Positions 33,098 to 44,619 are shown, counted from the stretch's first letter. The stretch: DNA of 64,000 bases from Drosophila miranda (GCF_003369915.1 NC_046676.1:8401501-8465500); one strand, 5' to 3'. A program made the numbers and translations. Notes: generated by a model not told the origin, from the letters alone.

Positions 33098-36000
33098 CTA
33101 TTGCCTTGCATTGTCCACCGTCTTGCCGGGATTGCCCTCGGAGGCCGTCTGGGCCGCGGGAATGGGCATTCCCTCACCATTAATTCCACCACCACCGCCG
33201 GCAGGACTCGCCGGGTCGCTTGGGCCATCCGAGGAGGCGTCTGCGGCATTGCCCGAGTCGCGTTCGAGGAGATAGCTGACGCCTAGAGGACGCGGTCGGC
33301 CACCATAGGAAGAGCTACAAGGGGCGACAAGAGAGCAAGCCTATCTTAATGCTTTGACCGATTCCTGGCTGCGACGAGTGCTGGGGGCTGGAGCTGTGGA
33401 CAGGAGTTGCAGGAGCCGGCGAGGGGCAGCACCCACTGCAACTTACCTCTGTGCATCGCGGTCCCGATCCCGTTCCCTTTCTCGATCCCGACTGCTGCCG
33501 CTGCTCATGCTAGCGCTACCCGATGAGCCACTCCCTCCTCCATTGCCCCCTCCGCTGCTGCTGCCGCTGCCCTCGGATTTGTCCTGGTCCCCCAGATAGG
33601 TCCAGCTGCCCTGGCCATTGGGCTTGATGCCAGCATCTGATCCCAGGACACTGGTATGTCCTCCGCCGCGGGAGCTGTCGCTGCCTATGGCCGAGGATGA
33701 GACCTTGGAGCCTCCGCCATAGGGACAATTTCCGGCCAAGCGGCCGCAGGGCGAGGAGAGCGATTGAGGGGGCCGGCTATAGGCGTAGCCGTTGCCATTG
33801 CCATTGCCATTGCCGCGGGTGCGCATGTCTCCATCATCCTCGTCGGTGGCAAAGTAATAGCCACGTCCCGAATTGTCGAAGCCCGACTGACCCCTGATCG
33901 GGCGATCGGGTGGGATGGGGATCGGGTTTCGAGTCGGGTTGGAGGCGAGTGTGCAGGTTAGGCGGAAAGGTGGATTGGGTGCAGTTGGGGTGCAGGAGCA
34001 TCCAGGAGTTTCCACAGTGTTGTTGTTGTTGTTTTTGTTGGTGTTGTGTTTTGGTTGTTGTAGATGTTGATGTTCATGTTGTTGTTGTTGTTGGTGTTCA
34101 TGTTGTAATGGTGTTGTTGTTGTTGTAGTTGTACGTTTTTTTGTATGAAATTAGAGAGTAGAAATGGAAACATCTTTGACAACACGCACACACATAGCAG
34201 AGAGAGTGTGAGAGGGGAAGAGGAATACACATAGCGATAGGTATATATACAAAGACAGGAACAGTTTAGCGATACCTGTAGGTCTCATCCCAAGGGCGAT
34301 AGTTGCGAAAATCATACCTGGAGTAGTAGCGGTCATACGGGTCGTACCGATCGTAGCTGGAACGCGATCGATCGTAGTAGCGATCTGTGGCATGAAGAAA
34401 GGATTAAGAATGATTGCAAAGAGATATCATGGGCTGATCAAAAGTAACCTCTGGAGGAGCTATCGCTGTAGCGATCTGGATAATAGCGTTCCCGATTGTC
34501 GTAGCCGTAGCCATAGCCGCGCTCCCGATCCGGATAGGAGCCAGAGCTTGAGCCGTAGCCAGAGCTTGAGCCGTAGCCAGAGCTTGATCCGTAGCCAGAG
34601 CTGCCGCCTCGTCTGTAGTCGTCGTAGCCCCCCCGGCTCTCGTAGCCGCCCCGGCCCTCGTAGCCGCCCCGGCCCTCGTAGCGATCGTAGGTGCGCGGCG
34701 TGTAGCGATCGTCGTAGTAGCGACTGCGATCGTAGGTTCTGTCATAGTCCCGATCTCTGGTGGTGCTGCGGTCATCGTAGCCCGAGTAGTACCAGGCGCT
34801 GGTGCGCTGATCGTCGCCCATTCGACTGGAGTATCCGCCGTAGTAGCGATCCCTATCCCGATCCTCGTAGCAGCGCACGCAGCGCGACTGGCGGCTCTTG
34901 CCCCGCAGCACCGAGTCCAGAACCCCCACGCCAGCCGAGGCCACCTGCTGGTTTGGGCCGTTGAGATTCTGGCCGGGGCTGACACCTGATCGGGCCTCGG
35001 GTCCTGTCACAGCTGCACGGGCACGGGCGCAGACGAGCAGGGCCAGGCAGAGCATCTGAAATACACCGTGGTCGAGATCATTAGTTGATTGGTTTTAATT
35101 GCCCCTATCGCAATGGGCCTCCGGAGTCGGAGGCAACCAGCCAATACATATTTCGCGGTTCAGCAAATAACTGGGCCAATGCGGAGCTCCCCGGCAGCCT
35201 CCGATCATAATAGACGAGAGTACAAAGGCCTGCGGCCCAGCCCCAATACCAGCCCCAGCCCCAGCCTCTGCGCCATTAAAAATGGACGACAACACTGGGG
35301 GGCAGTCGGCGTGAAATATGATCAGCACCCCTCGATTATGCAACGGAATTCTTCCGAATACCACGCAAAGTGATTCGCGTTGGTATGTATGATCGCCCAA
35401 ATAGCATTGACATCATTTCTTAGAGCCACACATGGCTGTATGAATCAGATTCTGGCCTGGACACAGGTATTCGGAATCATAACGCTCAAATGGCCGAAAA
35501 CCCAACTGGTAATGGTAATGGTAAGCCCAACTGCCAACTGGCCAACCAAGAGAGGTAATCATGAACAGTGTTTTGTTGGCCCGTCCCCGCCGCCACGCTT
35601 TGTTAGCCAAGCATCAGGAACAACTTCCGGTGGCTGGCGCTGCTTTTGGCTTTTGGTTTTTGACTCTGGCTCTCTGACTGTGGCTTTGGACAATCTGACT
35701 TGTCACTGACTCTGGCCAACTTCATTAGAATAATTATATTTCGAATTGGGAGCCAAAGTGTATATGAATATGGCAAATTGTTACGGCGACCAAGGGTCGT
35801 TGCCTTTCCAAAATGGAGAGTCTTTTCGGGGATATGATGGCTTCGTTATGAAAATCGTTATGTTTGTGGATTGCATAATAGGTGTTTGTAAAGAACATTG
35901 CATAACCAATTTTTGGAGGCCTTCGGATTAGATACAATGTAAGAGAATGGTTTGTCATAAAACAAAACATTGAATTTTCAGAAAGAATTTTCATGATGGG

Positions 36001-36499
36001 ACGGACGTGTAATGTCCCTTCCCCAATGATAAACATAACATTGGATTATTACTGCAAGGGATCTATGGTTTCTGGCTAAGAAGATGAAAAGTACTATCTA
36101 TAATTTGTTGTGGCCTACATTATTTTGTATCTGATAAAAAGGATTTGAATGGGAAATCCTCAACATTCTCATATGCCCTCGAATTGTAAAAGATAGGAAA
36201 ATATGGTTTCCCTATTATATACAAGTGCCTTTAATTTACTTAACTATAAAATAATTTGGCCCTCCCTTTGGTCTCCATTTCTTATAAATTCCTCTCGTTA
36301 GACTTTCCAGAATTTGAAGTCTTGAAATCCACAGAAGTGGATTAGAAATTCACGGTAAATCGTCAGAAATATTGCTTAGTAAAATTACAGGTGACAAGAC
36401 TTAGCAGTAGTCAATCTTAAGTCAATCTCCTCATTGTGGACCTGTCATCCCCTAAATGAATCCCCTGGCATTCGCACTCACCAATCCAAAAGCTCGCAT
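33098..36499 (-). CDS. Secreted Arg/Tyr/Gly-rich low-complexity protein
   Basis: Exons on the minus strand: 36499-36482, 35055-34449, 34384-34276, 33893-33447 and 33314-33098. All junction phases agree (0, 1, 2, 2), giving 465 residues plus stop. The first exon supplies MRAFGL and the second continues MLCLALLVCARARA, together a clear signal peptide. Then come a CVRCYEDRDRD segment, Tyr/Arg/Asp-rich sequence, EGRGGYEGRGGY repeats, a tandem SGYGSSSGYGSSS block, an RYY-rich exon, and a Gly/Ser/Asn-rich C-terminus ending KTVDNARQ. The donor after exon 2 (GTTACT) is weak; reading through it stops within four codons. An earlier donor at 34318/34317 keeps the same phase and could give a shorter form. 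Composition suggests a secreted structural or matrix protein, but I do not recognise the family. A GATAAATA on the minus strand near 36710 may be its TATA box. Confidence 0.75.
35056..36481 (-). other. 1.4-kb first intron of the Arg/Tyr/Gly-rich secreted-protein gene
   Basis: From GTGAGTGCG (starts 36481) to GTGTATTTCAG (ends 35056). The acceptor directly precedes the ATG of MLCLALL, so that codon is internal if the intron is used. No other gene was seen inside. Confidence 0.65.
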
Positions 36500-38588
36500 G
36501 GTGTCCGCACTTCACTTTGTTCCAACGACTTAATCACAAATGTTGCACCAGGCACGTGTTGTGCCTCTGCGGTTTGATGGGGCACGGAAATGGGAAACCG
36601 AATATGTATATCCTTTCGACAATTGTTCACCTTTCGAAACGAGTCAGAGTTTCTCGATCTGGCGTCGGACCGCGAATGATCTGGCTAGAGCGGTCGCCAC
36701 CGTATTTATCTGAACTACGGCCCGAGCCCCAGCCCGAGCCCGAGATGGGTTCTGCCTCTGCCCAGTCGAGAGCACTGAACCGCGAGGCGAGGCGACGGGC
36801 TGCTGATGGCTCTGGTTCGCTGGCATTCGCTTCAAAGGTGTTGGCACTTGAAATCTCGGCTGGGGCGGGCGTCGATTTGTCACTTCACCTGCCCAACACC
36901 TTGGGGTGTGTGCTGGCTGAGCTCGGGTCCAGTCTCATCTGGCATTCTCTGGTCATGTCATGGTCAGTTTGTCTTTCGCAGAATGACAGGGAGGATGTGC
37001 CGAAAAAACGCCTTAATTATTTGTCGAAATCCCCTGGCTAATTATGCGTCTGCTATTGCGTAATACCCGCCAGAGAACACTCCTGTGAAATTATCGCAGA
37101 TTATTTCGATCATATCACGGCTTCTAAGTCGTTGAGTCAGACTTCCAGCTGCGAGATTAGCATTTCGAATTCCGAACAAGTTGAACAAAACAAAACACTC
37201 CTCGGCGCTTACATAACCTACGACCGTGACCGTGAAAAGGCTTTCCAGGTGAAGACATCCAATCCAGAGTAGAGGAATTTGATGCAAGAAATTATGACCG
37301 AACGGTGAATACCCTGGAACTCATATTTGACACAAAAAAAAACTAGTTTCAGAAATACATAGTTTTATTCGAGTTTATTACTTCTGCGGTCAGACATATG
37401 AAGTGAGTCCCCCTTCAGACAGGATATTCAACTACATATTCTCAATCCAGTCCTTCCATAATTTCAAATAGCATTTCAATATCAGATGATTACCTTTTAA
37501 GACAGTCATAGCGATATTTCTAAGATAACAAAATGTTCAAAACTAAACTCATATTATCGTATCCAATATTGACCTATGATTCAACTAAAACTTATTGAAT
37601 TACTTTCCAATAAATGTTCCCAATAGTCATAGATAAAGCATATATATCATTAATTCTCCGATTTTGCACAAATGGCTCTCCACACTCGTTTGTTAATGTG
37701 CTTGAAAGGACAATTTGGAAGATGTAAGAAATACCAGTACGAGTGGAAATGTAAATAGTTGTACAGCTGGCATGTTTCCGGCTGATGTCGCCATTCTATC
37801 AAAGTATAACAAATTTACTTTACGCTAGAGTGCCAGAAAGATCCCCAGCTCCTAGTCGCAGCCAGAGTGAGGAGGAGGAGAGGGCAGGTACTAGATCACC
37901 TTCTTCATATGCGTGCTCACTGAACCCCATGTGGAGGTCGTTGGCTTCGACATCCCCCAGCCATGGAATGGAGCGAACGACCAGCCGAAAAAACAAAAAC
38001 CAGCCAACAACCAGGCGACAAGTTTAATTAAACGATTTAATTTAGTTTTTACAAAGCGCGCAGCACTCTGGCAGATTTGTTTAGGCTCAGTTTAAGTTAC
38101 AAAGTACATGAGATACGGATTCGATATGGTAAATATCTTGGGGCTTTGGAGATTGCATCTAGTTTGCTTCATGGAAGAACAATATGTGATGTGTGTGTGT
38201 GTGTTTGTTTGTGTGTGGGTGTGTGGCACTCTCGAGGGCGCAACAACAAGATCAACAATTAAGCTAAGTCAACGATTTCGCTAAATACGAGTTATTGTCT
38301 CCAGTTTTACATATTTGTATTCATGTGTGCGTGTACACTCAGAAAAATGAAGCACAATACAATATTTAGGGGATACGCGGAGAAGGAAGCATTCCCGATC
38401 CTATAAGTATTCTTGTGGATTTATATGATCCAAATATGATCATAACTGGACTACTTAGGAATACACTTTGCGGACTTAAAGGTTCCATAAGTATGGGATT
38501 TTCCACACTGGCCTTTTTGACAGAGTGTATGCCTTAGGTTGATTAGCAGCCCCAGGACAAGGGAAATCGCTTGGGAAATGTAAATGTA
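36500..38588. other. Intergenic region with a possible decayed coding segment
   Basis: About 2.1 kb without a supported gene. On the + strand at 37774-38094, short frames in different phases (MFPADVAILSKYNKFTLR; PHVEVVGFDIPQPWNGAND) look protein-like but are not joined by usable splice sites, so they may be a frameshifted remnant. A (GT)n run lies at about 38190-38222. Confidence 0.3.
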
Positions 38589-40416
38589 TCACGACTGCAG
38601 CTTGGCCGCATTGGCGGCGGCTATGTCATCCCGGAAGGCCAGGAAGCCGAGCTGGGCATGGGAGGCCTCGTTCAAAGCCCGCGATCGGATGCAGGCGCGG
38701 TACTGGTCGGCAGTCAGCGAGCTGGCACAGACCTGTAGGGAATGCAAAGGTAGAAAGCAGCTTAGAATATCGATAGAGATGAGGGATGGCGAAAGGTTAC
38801 CTTGGTGTGCCAGCGATGAAAGATGCCCGGATCGGTGGCCCTGATGATCTTAATCTTCGATCGAATGTACTTGCGGTAGAGCATCACGTCCTCGCCGCCC
38901 CAGCCGACGATCTCCTCCTCGTCGAAGCCGCGTATCTGAAGGAAGTTTGAGCGGTACTGGCAGGTCATGCCGTAGCCAAAGTCCCTCCAGAACCCAGTGT
39001 CCTTGGAGATGACCAGCTGCTCCTCTTCGCTGGGCAGCGGCTTGCCCTGGAGCGTGTACACCACGTGCGGGTTATACAGACTGAAAACCACCGGATAGTA
39101 CACCTGAGAGGGCAGGGAGATCATTACAGATCTGCTTGGGGCGTCACTGTGGACCACGACACCTACCTTCTTGCCGGGCGCGGCATTCCAGCGACAGCGC
39201 TCCAGGAACCTGGCCGTGAACATGATGTCTACGTCGCACATGAAGAGCAGCACATCCTCCGCTGGCGATGGGGATACAATGTGCTCTGCCCCCAGCCTCA
39301 GGGCCTTTGCTGAAAGATGGGACAAATTGAATGAGTGGCCGGATGGCTGGGGGAATCGCATTACTTACCTCTGCTGAAGGTCTCGTTCAGGGCGAGGAAC
39401 TGTGTTCTCTCCGACAACTCGGCCATCTGCCTGGCCTGCGCTAGCCCACTGTCGCCAAAGTACACGACGATCAGCTCGAGATGCCGATCCCCTAGACTGG
39501 CGAACATCTGCAAAAAACTACGGAAGCTGTGCAGCCGACCGGCCAGCGGCACTATAACATGGATTACGGCCGGACTGGAGCTGGGGCTGCGGCTGGCCGG
39601 AGTCTCCGACAACTGCACCGTCTGGAGGGGGGCGAACGGGCGCATAACCAGGGCCCGGCGCACGGGACTCGTGTGGTGCTTTACGCTCTGGAAGTAGAGC
39701 TCGTACTGGGTGCCCGTAGTGGGCTCGGTGCGGAAGATGCCCTCGATGAAGTCGTCCAGCGTGTACTTTATCACGTCCATTGCAGCTCCGCCGCCTGCTC
39801 CAGCTCCCACTCCAGCTGCCTTCGCACGCACCCGTGCTGAATGGTTGCGGTTGAGGCTTTCCAGCGCCTTGTTGACCGCCCCAATGAGGTCACGGCGGCG
39901 ATAGCCAATGGGCTTCTCCACCACCCGCTTGCCCAGGCCCAGGTCGATGGGGAATACGCGAGTGAAGGTGAAGTGGTTGAAGGGAATCAGCTCGTACTCG
40001 TTGTTCAGGGGCAGGCCGTGCAGGATCTCGGCGGCACCCACCTGCTTCCGGATGTAGCTGCTGCAGTCGTAGCTGTGGTGGGTCAGTGGCGGCAAGGGCG
40101 GCCCCACAGTGGTTTCTGGGAGATGGTGGCTGCCATTGGCGGCCGCTCCATTGTGGCCACTCCGATTGTTCTGAAGGATGACGATTTGGGCACGCAGGGT
40201 GAGCACCTCATGCTTCAGGCGCTCAATCTCCGCCTCACGGTCGCCGCCTAGGACATAACTGGGGCCACTGGTTTCGCTGGGATGATGGTGCAGCGCCTCC
40301 TGAGCCGTGAGCTCGTCTATGCCGCATTTGGTCAGTATTACAATCGACACGGCACTGACCAGGACGAACAGCAGCAGGAGACGCACTACCAACCGGGAGG
40401 CGAGCGAGCTATGCAT
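38589..40416 (-). CDS. Chondroitin sulfate N-acetylgalactosaminyltransferase
   Basis: Exons 40416-39369, 39309-39167, 39103-38801 and 38732-38589 join in phase (1, 0, 0) to 545 residues, close to the 532-542 of human CSGALNACT1/2. It transfers GalNAc from UDP-GalNAc in the Golgi to start or extend chondroitin chains (family knowledge). Residues about 9-30 are a type II membrane anchor, followed by a short heptad-like stem. The catalytic part has a metal-binding DVD triplet at 375-377 and the GWGGED acceptor/catalytic motif at 464-469. The intron at 39166-39104 is 63 bases with no in-frame stop, so it could be mistaken for coding. An acceptor-like TTTTCTTCCAG just upstream of the ATG suggests a 5' UTR intron. 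I believe the melanogaster counterpart is CG12913, also near Syb and Hdc. Confidence 0.9.
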
Positions 40417-40554
40417 TTTCCATAGTTCCGTTCCCCTTCAGTTATTGCGACTGGAAGAAAATTTAAAAATCCGTTAATGAAAATAGACAATGAATTGCAG
40501 TGTGTACACACTGATGCCAAAGCAGTGCTGCATAATTTCACTAAAGTTTCGATC

Positions 40555-40562
40555 TATCGATA
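40555..40562 (-). promoter_or_regulatory. DRE in the GalNAc-transferase promoter
   Basis: One perfect TATCGATA about 140 bp upstream of the start codon. DREF-bound promoters are typical of broadly expressed genes, which fits a Golgi biosynthetic enzyme. The start site itself is not resolved. Confidence 0.5.
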
Positions 40563-40744
40563 AATACGTTTCGGCGCACATTTTGAATTGAATAATTTTC
40601 AGTCTGAACAATCTGATTGCGAAGGTTTAAACGCAGCTTGGAAAACAGTAATTTTACATTAATTAATTAAACTCCACAAAAATGTAATTTACATGTTGGC
40701 TTTTTATATGCAAGCGAATATCAAAATCGAGGAATATAATTTTG

Positions 40745-41705
40745 ATTTGTATTGTATAATTATTATTCTTGATTTTTATTGAATTATTATTATTTTTTAT
40801 TTTTATTGTATAAATATTATTATAATTATTAGTTTTGATTTTTATTCAATAAATATTATTATAATTGTTATTCTTGATTTTTATTGAATAACTATTATTA
40901 TAATTGTTATTCTTGATTTTTATTCAATAGCTATTATTAAAATTGTTATTCTTGATTTTTATTGAATAACTATTATTATAATTGTTATTCTTGATTTTTA
41001 TTCAATAACTATTATTATAATTGTTATTCTTGATTTTTATTGAATAACTATTATTATAATTGTTATTCTTGATTTTTATTGAATAACTATTATTATAATT
41101 GTTATTCTTGATTTTTATTGAATAACTATTATTATAATTGTTATTCTTGATTTTTATTGAATAACTATTATTATAATTGTTATTCTTGATTTTTATTCAA
41201 TAACTATTATTATAATTGTTATTCTTGATTTTTATTCAATAACTATTATTATAATCGTTATTCTTGATTTTTATTGAATAACTATTATTATAATTGTTAT
41301 TCTTGATTTTTATTGAATAATTATTATTATAATTGTTATTCTTGATTTTTATTGAATAATTATTATTATAATTGTTATTCTTGATTTTTATTGAATAACT
41401 ATTATTATAATTGTTATTCTTGATTTTTATTGAATAACTATTATTATAATTGTTATTCTTGATTTTTATTGAATAACTATTATTATAATTGTTATTCTTG
41501 ATTTTTATTCAATAACTATTATTATAATTGTTATTCTTGATTTTTATTTAATAACTATTATTATAATTGTTATTCTTGATTTTTATTGAATAACTATTAT
41601 TATAATTGTTATTCTTTATTTGTATTCAATAACTATTATTATAATTGTTATTCTTGATTTTTATTGAATAATTATTATTTTTGATTTTTATAGTATAATT
41701 ATTAT
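40745..41705. repeat. 39-bp AT-rich minisatellite
   Basis: About two dozen tandem copies at a 39-base period (for example GAATAAC at 41042, 41081 and 41120). Most units carry GAATAAC and GTTATTC as 7-base inverted arms around 13 bases. Variant units read CAATAAC or GAATAAT. The edges are more diverged than the centre, as expected for unequal exchange. No coding capacity. Confidence 0.95.
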
Positions 41706-42395
41706 TTTTGGATCCAAAAATGACGTCACACCACTGCGACTGTTGTACATTTTTGTTGAAACCGTGTTTTTGTCAAAACAAAACACATGCAAGTACTTAA
41801 AAGTAGTAAATCCTGATAATAATTGATTCATCAATCATATACAATTATCTGGGCAAAACTGAGAGATCTATATAGCTGGAAATATTCGACGGAAGATAAT
41901 AAACGAGTATTTATTGCTGAATAACATGTTGACAACAATGATTACCGGCAACATTAATTGTCATACCCTAGGGAAAAGGATTGTCATCCCAGGCTCCGTA
42001 GGTACTAATAATGTACTTGAATATGTCTAAAGAATATCAATTTGATATTCATATTCACCTTCATATGAAATTATCGAAATAGGGTGTACAAAAGTCTATA
42101 CACGCATATTGTCTTAAAATACCAGCAACATTGCGACTGTTTTTTTTGTTGAACTACTTTGTTATTGCGTTGTTTTAGCCAAAATACAATAAAAGCAAGG
42201 ACTCAAGACTAAACAATCTTGAAGTAAATTGAACCATCAATGGGATAAAATGATGTGGGCATGGCTAAATGTTCTATATAGCTGAGAATATTTCACGGAA
42301 TATCAAAAACGAGGAATATGTAAAATAGAACTTGAATTCGTCAGTATATTTACGGTTTATTTTGAAAGTGAGACGGTATATTTCGTGATATTCGC
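41706..42395. other. Intergenic stretch holding a diverged direct duplication
   Basis: Two segments, about 41735-41910 and 42125-42320, share ordered blocks: GCGACTGTT, TTTGTTGAA, AAAATACA/AAAACAAA, GATTCATCAAT/GAACCATCAAT, CTATATAGCTGRRAATATT and ACGGAA. A TGACGTCA cAMP-response-element palindrome is at 41721-41728. No gene was seen. Confidence 0.5.
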
Positions 42396-42405
42396 GGTCA
42401 CACTG
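42396..42405 (+). promoter_or_regulatory. Motif 1 core promoter element of Syb
   Basis: GGTCACACTG is an exact match to Drosophila core promoter Motif 1, bound by M1BP. It lies about 130 bp before the 5' UTR donor at 42531/42532 (CATTGTCAG|GTAAGTG). It predicts a TATA-less, broadly active promoter with starts nearby. Confidence 0.7.
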
Positions 42406-42886
42406 GCTCTAATCATCACAAGCTTGAAATTTTTTAATTTTTTAACTCAAAATCTGGAATTTTGCTAAACAAATAGCAAGAGAGAGGTTTTTCCGTGCAT
42501 TAAAAGCAGTATTTCTTCAGTAACATTGTCAGGTAAGTGTATGGGTGGCGGTATGCATTGCTCAGAGGGAAGCAATGTGTGCGTAGGGCATGCAACAAGT
42601 TCTTTCTTTCGCGGGTGCGGGGTGATGGCATTTTTTTTCGCTAGCTGCGGCCGTGGAACTGGAATGATTCATAGGCCAACAAGCAGCGGCTATTCATTCG
42701 GTAGATAAGGTGTGTGCCAGTGCTCTGGATTTGTTTTTTGGTTGGGCAAATTTAATCGCAGTTTTTGTGCGTATGCATGTGTGTGTGTTTGTGTGCATGT
42801 GTTGGAAATTGCATTGTGGCTAAAATAAGCAATAAGACATCTATTAACTCTTATTTCCTTGCTACTTTTTGAACAGAATTTCCACA

Positions 42887-44619
42887 ATGGAGAACAACGA
42901 AGCCCCCTCACCATCCGGCTCCAACGCAAACGAGTAAGTGGGCCCTCAAATTGAAATATCCACGGAAGCTACCTGAATCGTCGTACAAATGCAAGGCGGA
43001 TTGCGGGAAGGGAAGCCATTGATGTGACGTCACTGGTCACTGATTAATTGATATGTAAGGGAGCTGGCTACCCGTATGCGGGAAGTAGTATTCAGAACGA
43101 CCCTCAGCGACTGACTTGCATTTGTACGATGCCGGCTGGATGATTTTCCGTGTACACGTAAGCATCTCCCCCACCACACGCATAATATTGTACAGTTTTC
43201 CCATACTTCCGCCGCCGCCAAACGCCTACAACAACAACTTCGCCGACACGAACAATAGCAACAACAATGCCGCCGCCCAGAAGCGCCTGCAGCAGACACA
43301 GGCCAAAGTGGACGAGGTGGTGGGCATAATGCGCGTCAACGTGGAGAAAGTGCTGGAGCGGGACCAGAAACTCTCGGAGCTGGGCGAGCGCGCCGACCAA
43401 CTGGAGCAGGGTGCCTCTCAGTTCGAGCAGCAGGCGGGCAAGCTGAAGCGCAAGCAATGGTGGGCCAACATGAAGATGATGATCATTCTCGGAGTGATCG
43501 CAGTGGTACTGCTCATAATCGTCCTAGGTAAGTTCCGCACTGATCTGCTTATGCTTTTGGGCTTTTGGCTTCGGGCAACGGTTGTGTTTTTTGCTTAGGC
43601 CTAAGAACTATCTAGCTTATGTTACTGATGCTAGCTTTAAGCTTTGTATTGCCAACGCCCTGCAACGCGTCTGTCTGTATTTTCCAATCTGTGGTTGCGG
43701 TTCTGCACATAACCCAAGTTTCAATGGATCTTTCAATGCTTTAATGCTAATTAACTCGATGATTGATATGTATGATAGATATGCCGAGCCCTAACTGATG
43801 ACGAATCGTTGTCCCTTTCTGTTTCTACTTGCAGTGTCGCTTTTCAATTGATCAAAACATACACAAAAATTATCAAATTCCGTTTTCTATATGTACAACA
43901 AAGCTAAGGTTCATTTATGTCATTATATACACACACACGCACGTGTACAGTGTAGATGTATGCATGTATATTGTATATTATATTAAGCTAAGCAACTCCA
44001 AAAAACTAAAGGTAAATTGCGTCTCGTCCCTCAAGTGTTAATTATCATATTTGTTTAGTTTATAATGTGTAGATTAGCTCATGTCTATGTGTGGAAACCA
44101 TATATGTACGATTTTCAGTTCTCGGCAGGGATGTGTTCTTTTGAGAAGTCATCACACCACTTTGGTAATAAGAGTAATAATGTTAGAGGGGCGAAGGGTG
44201 GCAGAAAAGTGTTTTCACACTCTTACTCGTACGAGGGTTTACATCGTACGGAACGAAGAACATTTGACCCCATCAACTATATATACATACATATACTTCG
44301 TTCTAATGCAATGCAATGGCTATTATCGGATCAGATCACAATGTTGTAGAAGAATATAGAACATATATAGAAAATAGATGCAATAGGAGCAATTGTTTCG
44401 CTAAAGTGTTAACGTATACGTCCATCCGATGATACTTTTATAGTTATAGTTCAGGATTAGATAACTTGTTGAATTTTTTGAGGCTCGGAATGCCAGTTCT
44501 GTTGACTAATTGTGCCCTCCCTTTCAGTCTCGGTCTGGCCAGAAAGCAGTGGCAGCAGCGGTGGAGGAGCCAAGTCCATTACCGAACCCAAGACCGTTAC
44601 GGAAACACCCCCTCACTAA
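42887..44619 (+). CDS. Syb: Synaptobrevin (v-SNARE), 135-residue isoform
   Basis: Coding exons 42887-42933, 43259-43527 and 44528-44619 join in phase (2, 1). A 5' UTR exon ends at 42531. The protein is a vesicle-anchored R-SNARE that pairs with syntaxin and SNAP-25 type SNAREs to fuse secretory vesicles. After a Pro/Ser/Asn-rich N-terminus, the SNARE helix spans about residues 23-82, with the central-layer Arg at 50 ([11 protein letters not shown]). A WW-containing juxtamembrane segment and a membrane span at about 89-107 follow, then a short luminal tail ending TVTETPPH. The exon-3 acceptor (AACAATAG at 43258) has a poor pyrimidine tract, but the joined sequence matches the fly protein I recall. 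AATAAA signals are at 44739-44744 and 45357-45362. Confidence 0.93.
42981..43129 (+). repeat. Inverted repeat in the Syb intron
   Basis: TCGTACAAATGCAAG at 42981-42995 is exactly complementary to CTTGCATTTGTACGA at 43115-43129, 119 bases apart. The arms could pair in the pre-mRNA of the intron between the first two coding exons. A TGACGTCA palindrome (43025-43032) lies in the loop. Confidence 0.75.
43835..43851 (+). CDS. Syb: Alternative terminal coding exon of Syb
   Basis: An acceptor GTTTCTACTTGCAG ends at 43834 and can join the phase-1 donor at 43527. It encodes VSLFN and a TGA stop, giving a 110-residue protein that ends just after the membrane anchor. The pyrimidine tract is better than that of the constitutive third exon. 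Short-tail synaptobrevin isoforms fit this layout. Confidence 0.65.

Noticed and set aside
32975..33599. Plus-strand frames opposite the last exons of the Arg/Tyr/Gly-rich secreted gene
   Set aside because: The minus-strand exons join in phase with good donor and acceptor sites; the plus frames are their complements.
37774..38094. Protein-like segments MFPADVAILSK... and PHVEVVGFDIPQPWNG
   Set aside because: They are in different frames, separated by stops, with no intron-sized segment and sites to join them. Kept only as a possible remnant in the intergenic note.
43116..43258. In-frame upstream extension of the Syb SNARE exon (frame open from 43116)
   Set aside because: Splicing from GA at 42933 to C at 43259 restores the family N-terminus (SNAND-NNNAAAQ). 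The extension has no counterpart in synaptobrevins.
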